Shown here piece after piece: positions 44,523-51,793 of a stretch of DNA of 64,000 bases. Position 1 is the first letter of the stretch; the number at the start of each line of letters is the position of its first letter. The notes under the pieces are model-generated. The model ran no database searches and had not been told where the DNA came from. It saw only the letters and a list, made by a program, of their open reading frames with translations. Position numbers and translations under genes: made by a program. This stretch comes from Lachnospiraceae bacterium AC2029. Lineage in GTDB: Bacteria > Bacillota > Clostridia > Lachnospirales > Lachnospiraceae. Where the stretch lies: the NCBI GenBank assembly GCA_000703065.1, contig JNLK01000001.1:496001-560000 (forward strand), read 5' to 3'.

Positions 44523-44726
44523 TTAATCAGCATGAACACAGCAGGCACGAAGATTGTTCTCAACCTCAAGATCATCCATCTTATGAAGCAATTCGATCAT
44601 CTTCCTTGTCACCGGCGGATCATTCTCATTTAACCGGTCGCCCACCTTGATCTCTACAGTGTCACCATTTACAAATGTATAAACATAGGTCTTCCTGTTT
44701 TCCTTTTCTGTCTTAATAAATCTCAT
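44523..44726 (-). CDS. short paralogue of the sigma-like protein N-terminus
   Basis: A 67-residue frame MRFIKTEKENRKTYVYTFVN, with VTRKMIELLHKMDDLEVENN aligning along its length with the first 60 residues of the neighbouring 43718-44266 protein. It ends RACCVHAD without the sigma-like C-terminal domain. It is either a truncated duplicate or a stand-alone copy of that N-terminal domain, perhaps competing for its partner. AAAGGA precedes the start. Confidence 0.6.
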   Translation of the reverse strand: MRFIKTEKENRKTYVYTFVNGDTVEIKVGDRLNENDPPVTRKMIELLHKMDDLEVENNLRACCVHAD

Positions 44727-44865
44727 AATCATGAATCCTTTCTATGTAAAAATGTTTCAATGATTCTTTTTCAAAACTATCCCTGCATCTCAGTTCATAG
44801 GCAACACCCCCATCCTGTAATCATTCCTGCCATGGTCAACCATCCCCTGTCGGAAAAACTCGGTA

Positions 44866-44923
44866 GAAAAAAGAAAAACGCATGAAAAGATCACAGTGCA
44901 TTACTGCTCATCTTTTCATGCGT
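44866..44923 (-). terminator. strong terminator behind first leftward gene
   Basis: Fourteen-base perfect arms at 44878-44891 and 44910-44923, followed on the minus strand by TTTTTCTTTTTT. It stands between the first gene after the leftward promoter (45016-45222) and the rest of the replication module. Downstream genes therefore need their own promoter or antitermination. Confidence 0.85.
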
Positions 44924-45015
44924 CCGCGGTAGATCAGGCCATTGGCCAGTCCCCATATCATGAAGCCCTGTTAAATTGTTGGTATACCCCTTAAGGTATT
45001 AGCTGTTGTTTCACT

Positions 45016-45222
45016 TTACAGATATACTCTGTTCTGTGCATCAGCTCTGGCCTTGAGGATTCCCTCTGTATATTTTTTGAGAACTGCGACTCTGATGCAC
45101 TTATGTGTATGACACCGGATTGTTATGCCGTTCATAACCGGCGCGTTATCATCCCCGGTAAGCCCGTAAGACATCCGCATGGATTTCTTACAATTCCTAC
45201 AGTAGAAAGTAATTTCCTGCAA
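45016..45222 (-). CDS. small zinc-ribbon protein, TTG start
   Basis: A 68-residue protein with CRNC near the start and CHTHKC in the middle, which together can bind one zinc ion; start codon appears to be TTG at 45222 with GGTGG upstream. It is the first gene behind the strong leftward promoter and is followed by a strong terminator. That place is typical of early regulators or antiterminators, but no function is known. Confidence 0.6.
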   Translation of the reverse strand: MQEITFYCRNCKKSMRMSYGLTGDDNAPVMNGITIRCHTHKCIRVAVLKKYTEGILKARADAQNRVYL

Positions 45223-45367
45223 CCATAATTCACCACCTTTGATCTGGAATATAGTAAATCAAAAGCGTAAAGGAAAGGGAAAGTCACCTTTACAGCTTAC
45301 CCTATACAGCCGTTTTCCGTTTACACCGAGGTTAGTGCCGTCTGTATGTTTCCTCTTCTCACGGAAT

Positions 45368-45396
45368 ACTATAAATCAATTCATCCTAAATGTCAA
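45368..45396 (-). promoter_or_regulatory. strong leftward promoter
   Basis: TTGACA (45396-45391) and TATAGT (45373-45368) with exactly 17 bases between, close to perfect consensus. It faces away from the repressor gene at 45541 and starts the long minus-strand gene series. Probably the promoter controlled by the repressor, though no clear palindromic operator is visible. Transcripts would start near 45361, at the TTCCGTGAGAA motif. Confidence 0.8.
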
Positions 45397-45460
45397 CGTA
45401 AGTATATATCATATTTTTCAATTATTGATTGATTTTAATTGCATTCTACAAGATATTGTG

Positions 45461-45488
45461 TTACAGTACATATGGGAAATGATACACT
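45461..45488 (+). promoter_or_regulatory. candidate promoter of the repressor gene
   Basis: TTACAG (45461-45466) and TACACT (45483-45488), 16 bases apart, lie about 50 bases before the repressor ATG. The match is moderate. The remaining space between 45223 and 45540 contains only this and the leftward promoter. Confidence 0.4.
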
Positions 45489-45540
45489 GAGAATAATGTT
45501 TAATCGAAACATTTTCTCACCAAATAGAAAAGAGGCTTCT

Positions 45541-46254
45541 ATGAAAAACATTGGAGAAGTAATCGCGAAAAATAGAAAATCGAAAAAACTGTCCCAAGCC
45601 GCCCTTGCTGAGCGCCTGGCCGATTACAATATCCATATCGGTAATGCTGCCATCAGCACTTGGGAAAAAGGAATCAATAATCCTACTGCAGCACAGCTTC
45701 TGGCTCTATGTGAGATTCTGGAAATCAGGGATATCTATACCGAGTTCATCGGGGAAAACCCACTGGATCCATTCAGAAAGCTGAATAGCGAAGGAATCGC
45801 TAAAGTCTATGACTACATACAGCTTTTGGAAATGACCGGTGCTTATAATAAGGAGACTGCCAAGATCCTTCCCATAAAAATGCGAACCATGAAAGTATCT
45901 CTTCTGTCCGCTTCAGCCGGCACCGGCAACTTCCTGGATGAGGAAAACTTTGAACTTCAGGAATTCCCTGAGTCCGAGGTTCCAAAGAATGCAGACTTCT
46001 GTCTTCATATCGACGGTGACAGTATGGAACCCGCTTTCAAAGACGGAGACCGCGTATGGATTCATCAAACGGAAGACCTTCAATCTGGGGATATCGGACT
46101 TTTCTATCTTGATGGCATGACGTTTTTCAAAAAACTGGTCATGGATCCCTCGGGGACCTTTCTTGTATCATTAAACAAGAAGTATGCTCCCAGGCAAGTT
46201 CAAGAGTTTAATTCATTTAAGATATTTGGAAAACTTGCCACTGAACTGCGCTGA
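45541..46254 (+). CDS. LexA/CI-type repressor with S24 autopeptidase
   Basis: A 237-residue repressor. The N-terminal XRE helix-turn-helix (IAKNRKSKKLSQAALAERLA, AISTWEKGINNPTAAQLLAL) binds DNA. The C-terminal S24 domain has the scissile Ala126-Gly127 in SASAGTG, catalytic Ser161 in DGDSMEPAF and Lys197 in TFFKKL. Such proteins cut themselves when RecA filaments form and release phage or element genes after DNA damage. It diverges from the strong leftward promoter, the classical lysogeny-switch arrangement. AGAGG precedes the ATG. Confidence 0.92.
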   Translation: MKNIGEVIAKNRKSKKLSQAALAERLADYNIHIGNAAISTWEKGINNPTAAQLLALCEILEIRDIYTEFIGENPLDPFRKLNSEGIAKVYDYIQLLEMTGAYNKETAKILPIKMRTMKVSLLSASAGTGNFLDEENFELQEFPESEVPKNADFCLHIDGDSMEPAFKDGDRVWIHQTEDLQSGDIGLFYLDGMTFFKKLVMDPSGTFLVSLNKKYAPRQVQEFNSFKIFGKLATELR

Positions 46255-46551
46255 TCACAGTAATTGTATTCATGAGCACATATGGGAGGATAACTGGCAT
46301 AAAAGCGCTATTCTTCTCACTGCATGCACTTTTTATCTCTCTCGGGTGAAAAAACGAGAAAACTGAAGCGAAAACACCCCCAGTATTTACGGGCATTCCA
46401 AGAGCTCAAATCTGAAAACCCGCGTCGTTACTGGGCTTTTACTGGGTGGAAAATGGGACAGCACTTTGATGTAGACTATACTCAGGAGCTTATCCGGAAA
46501 TTATCCGGAAATTATATTCCGAAGCTCACTAATACTGAGGAGGTGACTCTC

Positions 46552-46779
46552 ATGAAAGAAATGTGCTATTCCAATAACATCCATGAACTTCGTTCATCCT
46601 ATCGTATCACCCAGGAACAGTTGGCCAAAAACGTCGGTGTCTGCCCAAGAACCATCAGCCTGATTGAAAATAATTCGCAGAATTTATCACTTGATATTGC
46701 TTACCGGATTGCTGCTTACTTTCAGGTTCCGGTTTTCGATGTGTTCCCTCCAAGCGAAACGACGGCATCGGATTCCTGA
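46552..46779 (+). CDS. small XRE-family regulator
   Basis: A 75-residue Cro/CI-type helix-turn-helix protein: LRSSYRITQEQLAKNVGVCP, RTISLIENNSQNLSLDIAYR, and an FDVFPP end. AGGAGGTGA stands eight bases before the ATG at 46552; the open frame runs upstream to 46324 but without a ribosome site. It is followed after 87 bases by the 463-residue unknown gene, and a palindrome lies in that gap. It may be the regulator of the cargo genes. Confidence 0.8.
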   Translation: MKEMCYSNNIHELRSSYRITQEQLAKNVGVCPRTISLIENNSQNLSLDIAYRIAAYFQVPVFDVFPPSETTASDS

Positions 46780-46794
46780 TAGCCAGCGAGCTCC

Positions 46795-46819
46795 TATAAT
46801 TGCTGACAAATTATCAGCA
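46795..46819 (+). promoter_or_regulatory. -10 box and palindromic operator before the 463-aa gene
   Basis: TATAAT (46795-46800) is directly followed by the 19-base imperfect palindrome TGCTGACAAATTATCAGCA (46801-46819). The same type of palindrome stands at 50693-50711. A repressor bound here would cover the transcription start. The -35 region is weak. Confidence 0.55.
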
Positions 46820-46866
46820 GTAGAAACCAAATCTCCCAAAATGAAATACTCCGAGGGGTGACCAAA

Positions 46867-48258
46867 ATGTTTTTCGAAGACGATGAAAGAGAATATAAAC
46901 TTGTAGCACCGGATGTGGACCAATTGATTCGATATTTTGATAACAGATATATGAATCCAATACTCTCCACTCCTGCCCTCCTGTCAGCAACCGATTTACT
47001 ATGGGACGCGCTGGAACCGGTTGCGGTACTGCCAAAGAACGATGAAGCAAAATCCATATGGATCCGCGTTCCCAGAGGAAAGATCGAGGATTTTGAGACA
47101 TTTGAAAACGCAAAAGAATACTATGATGAAGTCAAGACTTATGAGGATTACGAGAAGCTGTGGTTATATGAGTACCCCGAAGAACTCAAATGGTATCGTC
47201 TTGTTGTTGTCAAATCAATTGATCCCCGTACCGGCGAACTGGGCTATCATGGAGTAAGTCTCGGAAATGAGATGATCATTTCCGCCTCTATCGAGAGAAG
47301 ATGCCTTGATAACGGAAACTACTATGCGGAAGGAGCTGCGTGCAAACTCTGCGAGATCATCCTGCCCGCCGTAAAGGAATCCGTAGAACTTCTCAAAGGA
47401 GGGAAATATAATGACCTGATCGAAGCCGAGCTTCCCTATCAGTTCCGAAAAGGTGTAATCCGAAGATCAGAGCTATGGGAGTATGATCCTGAGGACAGAA
47501 ACTATACCTTTGATGGTCTTTCAGAAGACGCTGTGCAGCAATTCAAATCGCAGATCGAATCTGGTGTCAATGACCAAACAAAAATCGGCCGGATCAAAAA
47601 TTTCACTGCTAACGACTTCTTTAAGGCCTGCAAGATCGGATACGAAGCCATTGGCAAGGACTGCTCTGGTTTCTCCCTTCCCGATCTATATATGCATTAT
47701 GCAGACGGAAGAGATGAAGGGCTGACCGGACAGGGGCACGGACTCAATGAGGGACCGGGCATTGATTTTGATTCATCCGAAGCCTGGAATGAATGGTATT
47801 TCAACCGTCCGCAACATGGCGGTCATCCCTGGGAGGTCGTTCCCGGCGGTAACAGTACTCATGTTGAACTCTACGTGGAGAACGATAAACGGGAACTGGA
47901 ATGGGATCTCCGCTCTGGAAAAATCAGTCAGAAAGAGTTTGATGAGAAGATCTCCGCTGCCGGATATTATTTTGTAATCGCTGGAATCCAACGACAATTC
48001 GAAGCTGTTTCATTTTACAATGCCCTCTCCGCTGCCGGACTCCCGGTAGTCATTGGCGGTGCTGAAGAACTGATTGCCAGATTCGATGCTACTGATTGGA
48101 TTGGAATCGTACCACATCATGTTCCAACCCGGTATTGTGAAGATCTGTTCCCTGATGAGTACGGGGAGATTATTGACTTCACTCATGTGTTTAAGGAAGA
48201 GGATCCGTGGTTTGAGAAGATTAAATGGCTTCCGGAGGATCCAGCAAAACTAGCATAA
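46867..48258 (+). CDS. unrecognised 463-residue protein
   Basis: I cannot place this soluble 463-residue protein. It starts MFFEDDEREYKLVAPDVDQL after GAGGGG; a GTG at 46858 overlaps the ribosome site. The middle contains DCSGFSLPDLYMHYADGRDE and the strongly patterned HGGHPWEVVPGGNSTHVELY, the latter with His, Glu and Thr spaced as in an active site. The last part (SAAGLPVVIGGAEELIARFD, GIVPHHVPTRYCEDLFPDEY) is ordered as well. No signal, membrane helix or known nucleotide-binding loop. Position beside the HTH gene and the RloAB pair suggests cargo with a host-interaction role. Confidence 0.75.
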   Translation: MFFEDDEREYKLVAPDVDQLIRYFDNRYMNPILSTPALLSATDLLWDALEPVAVLPKNDEAKSIWIRVPRGKIEDFETFENAKEYYDEVKTYEDYEKLWLYEYPEELKWYRLVVVKSIDPRTGELGYHGVSLGNEMIISASIERRCLDNGNYYAEGAACKLCEIILPAVKESVELLKGGKYNDLIEAELPYQFRKGVIRRSELWEYDPEDRNYTFDGLSEDAVQQFKSQIESGVNDQTKIGRIKNFTANDFFKACKIGYEAIGKDCSGFSLPDLYMHYADGRDEGLTGQGHGLNEGPGIDFDSSEAWNEWYFNRPQHGGHPWEVVPGGNSTHVELYVENDKRELEWDLRSGKISQKEFDEKISAAGYYFVIAGIQRQFEAVSFYNALSAAGLPVVIGGAEELIARFDATDWIGIVPHHVPTRYCEDLFPDEYGEIIDFTHVFKEEDPWFEKIKWLPEDPAKLA

Positions 48259-48310
48259 TAACATATTGAATAAACCATCAATAAAATCAGAAAGACCCTC
48301 CGACCAAAAT

Positions 48311-48356
48311 GATATGTACCCTCTTTACTGGACAACCAGTAAGGAGGGTACATATC
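48311..48356. repeat. long hairpin with 21-bp arms
   Basis: Arms at 48311-48331 and 48336-48356 pair over 21 bases with one wobble, around a 4-base loop. No T-run follows directly, so it is not a classical terminator. It stands 52 bases after the stop of the 463-residue gene. The rest of the gap to 48627 shows no supportable gene. Confidence 0.65.
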
Positions 48357-48627
48357 AGATATGGGATGTTCTTTTGTTTTTAAGGGGAACATCAAAAACA
48401 TTGTTTGGCTTTTTAGATGATAACCGTAGTCGACGCTGTATAGCGGGTATCTTTGAATAAGCGAACCACCGGTTCACCTTTTTCAACCTCTACAGGGCAC
48501 AAAAACCATTACAATTCCCTAAACATTGTTTGGGAAATTCGATTTTGAAATGTCAGATTACCAATTATCAGCAACCCGGATTAACAATTATTCCTCTAAT
48601 GATGATGAAACTGCATTGTTAAGAGAA

Positions 48628-48658
48628 ACAAAAAAGGATCTCAAGTTCTGAGATCCTT
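48628..48658 (-). terminator. terminator after rloB
   Basis: Perfect GC/AT stem (arms about 48634-48644 and 48648-48658) followed on the minus strand by TTTTTTG, directly after the RloB stop. Confidence 0.8.
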
Positions 48659-48671
48659 CACTGTTGTTCAA

Positions 48672-49322
48672 TTACCAGTCAATCACATCAAAGAACTCTT
48701 CAATGTTACTAACCCTTTGATCAAACATATCCTGATTATATATGGTGGATTTTATACTGATGTCAAAAGTCTTTTTCTTAATCTCATATTGATTCTTCAC
48801 CAGTTTATCCTGCTTGCGAACAATCTCAAGCATGTTCTCAAAAGACTTTTTCCCAGAGTTTAAAAACTCATAGACCTCAGGGTCATTTTTGAAAGTCTCC
48901 AACCCCTTATATCCCCATGTCTTCACAATATAGCTCTTCGTATCCTGTCCCCTGTAATCGGCGTCATGAAGACAAGCCACATATTCAAAATCTGGATTGT
49001 CAGCTATAACAAATAATGGTGTATTGCCCTTGTCATTCTGGATCCTACAGTATTCAAGAAGTTTCAGGAAATTCTCTTTTTCTCCCGGATCCACCGCTGC
49101 CCTATCTGCATCCACAATGATAAATTTGGCAAGATAGTTTGTCTGCGACTCTTTCTTTATCTGACGCAGAAAATTGGAATATCCTCCGCCATGCATATTG
49201 ATTGGCTTCAGTACAAGTTCCACTCCCTGCTTCTTTCTCATTTTTTCTGTATAGTTGTATTCGGTATCACCTTCGCAAAAAACGGCATACCGTTTCTTTA
49301 GTATACGCTGTTTTCTACTCAA
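48672..49322 (-). CDS. rloB: RloB-family TOPRIM protein (AbiL-like defence, effector)
   Basis: A 216-residue protein with TOPRIM-type residues: the Glu in VFCEGDTEYNYTEKM and the DxD in FIIVDADRAAVD. NPDFEYVACLHDADYRG is a further conserved RloB block. RloA/RloB pairs (AbiLi/AbiLii in lactococci) act in phage defence: the ATPase senses infection and the TOPRIM partner is thought to cut nucleic acid. Its start overlaps the RloA stop by eight bases, so both are made together. Confidence 0.85.
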   Translation of the reverse strand: MSRKQRILKKRYAVFCEGDTEYNYTEKMRKKQGVELVLKPINMHGGGYSNFLRQIKKESQTNYLAKFIIVDADRAAVDPGEKENFLKLLEYCRIQNDKGNTPLFVIADNPDFEYVACLHDADYRGQDTKSYIVKTWGYKGLETFKNDPEVYEFLNSGKKSFENMLEIVRKQDKLVKNQYEIKKKTFDISIKSTIYNQDMFDQRVSNIEEFFDVIDW

Positions 49323-50490
49323 ATGCTGTACCTCCCAAAATACCCTTCATATAGAACTCATAGATCTTAGTAGTTTCATATCTGACTTCCGGGAAGTCCG
49401 ACAATGAATACAATTCTGATGTAAGACTATCTTTACTCTTAGTCACGAAATAAATCTGTTCCTTCATGTAAGTCTTCAGATTCAGATGCAGCACATTGTG
49501 CGATGAAAAAATGAACTGACCATGATGTTCTGCACCATTTATAAATGCTACCACTCTGTCAGAAAGGATTGGATTAAGCACTCTATCCATCTCATCCGCA
49601 AAAACGACTCTGTTCTCATAGACTACACGGAATATCTGTACAGCCCATGCGAAAAACTCTCTTACACCTGTTGAATCCTGCTGCAATTCTCTCTTGATCT
49701 CATTCCCATCAGCATCTTTACGAATAATGAGTGATTTCCCATACGGTTTATCGTTGTCCACCTCTATGCTGCAGATACTGTAATCAACCATACGGAATAT
49801 TTCCAGGAACCGAGGATCCTTCAAGACCTTTATGTCCTCATCCCTGCCGGCGGGATCATTCTCTCTATCCTCAGGTACCGCACCAGGAAGAAGAATGTCC
49901 TTAAACCAGCTCACCGTCTCAACTGCATCCTGATTCCCCAAAAGTGCAAGCTTGCTCACAAAAAGGCCATAGCTGTTATTACTGTTCTTTAATGCAGTGG
50001 CGAGCTCGTCGGCCTTTCCTTCTTTCTTTTCATACTGTCCGTCTTTGTTCCGTTCTACCTCGAAAAGACATGAGAAAACTGCCTTCCGCTTGATTTGCTT
50101 ATAAAGGGCTTCTCTGATAATTCCTGATTTGTCGATAGAAAGGGCATATCTGTATACCTGTCCGTTTATAGCAATAAACGTGACTTCAAATCTCTGCACA
50201 GGTTTTTTTTCTGTAATGACACTTGTTGCATTTACAAATGCGCCGACCGCCTGAACCCTGGAATTTGCATCCACAAGACTCTTTAGAAACTTCAGGCTTC
50301 CGATGAAATTTGACTTACCACCCGCATTCTCGCCGACAATAACTGCTGTTTTTAAAAGATCATAATCAGCATCCGTAGAAGTATAATTATCAGGAAAACG
50401 CGTCTTAACCTTTCCTGCCGGCGCTTCCATATTGAATTCACTTTCAATGTTGAAAGAGCAAAAATTGTTGAAGGCAAAACTAATCAGCAT
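49315..50490 (-). CDS. rloA: RloA-family AAA ATPase (AbiL-like defence, sensor)
   Basis: A 391-residue ABC/SMC-like ATPase. Walker A is VGENAGGKSNFIGSLKFLKS near residue 52-60; QQDSTGVREFFAW resembles the signature loop; Walker B/D-loop is VFADEMDRVLNPIL; then HHGQFIFSSHNVLHL. This order is that of OLD/RloA-type ATPases. It pairs with the RloB gene downstream. It has its own promoter with an inverted repeat over the -35 box. A distant paralogue without RloB lies at 56203-57558. Confidence 0.88.
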   Translation of the reverse strand: MLISFAFNNFCSFNIESEFNMEAPAGKVKTRFPDNYTSTDADYDLLKTAVIVGENAGGKSNFIGSLKFLKSLVDANSRVQAVGAFVNATSVITEKKPVQRFEVTFIAINGQVYRYALSIDKSGIIREALYKQIKRKAVFSCLFEVERNKDGQYEKKEGKADELATALKNSNNSYGLFVSKLALLGNQDAVETVSWFKDILLPGAVPEDRENDPAGRDEDIKVLKDPRFLEIFRMVDYSICSIEVDNDKPYGKSLIIRKDADGNEIKRELQQDSTGVREFFAWAVQIFRVVYENRVVFADEMDRVLNPILSDRVVAFINGAEHHGQFIFSSHNVLHLNLKTYMKEQIYFVTKSKDSLTSELYSLSDFPEVRYETTKIYEFYMKGILGGTAFE

Positions 50491-50529
50491 CTGAACACTC
50501 CTTCCAAACTTACAACAATCTACTCATAC

Positions 50530-50581
50530 AGTATAGCACAAAAAGCTTGCGTGTAAACCAGATTTTTGGTTTAGTCGCAAG
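50530..50581 (-). promoter_or_regulatory. rloA promoter overlapped by an inverted repeat
   Basis: TTTACA (50557-50552) and TATACT (50535-50530) are 16 bases apart, 40 bases before rloA. An inverted repeat with arms of six plus six bases (50546-50551 with 50576-50581, 50554-50559 with 50568-50573) covers the -35 box. It could be an operator or the stem of a terminator reading in from the right, since T-runs stand on both sides. Confidence 0.6.
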
Positions 50582-50692
50582 TTTTTATGTCTGTTTTGAA
50601 CAAAATCCGTCAGCAAAGTGTCATTTTGATACTTAGTCGAAATTTACTCTGGAGGTGTTCTGGAGGAGTTGTCTTATTCATACCAGTTTAAC

Positions 50693-50711
50693 TGCTGACA
50701 TATTGTCAGCA
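50693..50711. promoter_or_regulatory. perfect 19-bp palindrome, shared operator candidate
   Basis: TGCTGACA, TAT, TGTCAGCA: an exact dyad that shares TGCTGA and TCAGCA arms with the site at 46801-46819. It lies 41 bases before a consensus-like plus-strand promoter and 203 bases upstream of rloA. Confidence 0.6.
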
Positions 50712-50751
50712 ATTCCCTCTTGTCCCTGATCCAATCTTGAAGAAGTATCTA

Positions 50752-50781
50752 TTGACATTAAGATACTAAGAAATGTAAAAT
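50752..50781 (+). promoter_or_regulatory. promoter of the 53-aa gene
   Basis: TTGACA (50752-50757) and TAAAAT (50776-50781) with 18 bases between. It points to the small ORF at 50921. The leader between, about 130 bases, has no other feature that I can name. Confidence 0.65.
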
Positions 50782-50920
50782 ACGAACACATCCAGATGAA
50801 AATCCTGCACTATTATTTGGTTAGCATGCCCTTGACAAACGGTCCTCCCAACATCCGGGATATGACTAAGTCCTGGGCATTTGTATTACTATAGACACAG
50901 GAAAGAGGGGGAGAGATATC

Positions 50921-51082
50921 ATGGCCGGACTTGCTAAGTCTCCAACAAGAGAGAATAGAACAATCATCCTCAAGGTAAAAGACAGGAAACAGTTCATAGA
51001 AAATGCTAATAAATGCAGACCCTCCAAAGAGTTTTTCGAACAATGTAAAAAAGCAGGACAACTTTGCGGGATCAATGAATAA
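50921..51082 (+). CDS. 53-residue small protein
   Basis: A short frame, MAGLAKSPTRENRTIILKVK, then DRKQFIENANKCRPSKEFFE and a Cys-containing end. GGGGGAG lies seven bases before the ATG and a good promoter stands upstream, preceded by the perfect palindrome. No family recognised. Its place next to rloAB, behind the shared palindrome, makes it a possible regulator or partner of the defence cargo. Confidence 0.55.
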   Translation: MAGLAKSPTRENRTIILKVKDRKQFIENANKCRPSKEFFEQCKKAGQLCGINE

Positions 51083-51793
51083 TAACTGTGCAGAAAGATC
51101 AAAAAAGGCCAAACTGTCATCGGATTGGTCTTTTTCTATTTCTGTCATTATGACTTCATTGAAGGAAAATGTTCTAATAAAAGCGGTATATAAGTTTCAT
51201 CAGTTTTACAAGTACTTTCCCGACACTGTCCGGACAGTGTCCCCACAATCTGGTGAAAATGAAATTGTGCCATCAACGACCGCACAATTCTTACCATTTA
51301 GCAAGCATTTTTGCATATTTTCACGCAAATTGGCACCTTAAAATTGATAAATCCTCATTTTAAATGATTCAATGAATTCTAATCGGCCCTGACCATAAGC
51401 ATCCCTATGCTTTGCCCTGAAAAAATTAAAGGAGGGCCCTCAGGTCCTCCCGCGGTTCCAGTCCTCACGAGTATCTGGAACTTAGTCACAAAGATGAGTT
51501 TAATGTGAGCTGACACTTTTGTCAAGCAGTGGTTTTCTGGCGAATCTGAATTAAGGATATATCATGAGCTTGCTTACCTGTTAAAGAACTGCGGAAATTC
51601 CTGGTTATGATATATTAGAACAAAAACAGCCTCCCCCTTAGGTTTACAATTCAGGTCTGATTCCATCAGGAAATTAGCCTTGACGTTCTCCTATGGAACA
51701 CCTATAATACACCTTACAAAGAGACCCTTTCCCAGAGCGGTTTGGGTATAACAATAACATATGATCAAAGAGAAGGGGCTTCGGATAAGTCCC
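51083..51793. other. 711-bp gene-free region rich in inverted repeats
   Basis: No supportable gene. It contains a perfect 20-bp palindrome at 51222-51241 (gacactgtcc and its complement). It also has a repeat pair around AATTGTGC near 51259-51287, a GGAGGGCC/GGTCCTCC hairpin near 51432-51451 and a GTTCCAG/CTGGAAC pair near 51455-51482. Such clustering of dyads at the end of a conjugative element is compatible with a transfer origin or end-recognition sites, but no known nick sequence was recognised. Confidence 0.4.

Noticed and set aside
45239-45490. Plus-strand frame of 83 codons between the divergent promoters
   Set aside because: It covers both promoters, lacks a ribosome site and has no protein-like pattern.
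46324-46551. Upstream extension of the small XRE gene
   Set aside because: The frame is open, but no ribosome site is near 46324, while AGGAGGTGA stands right before 46552.
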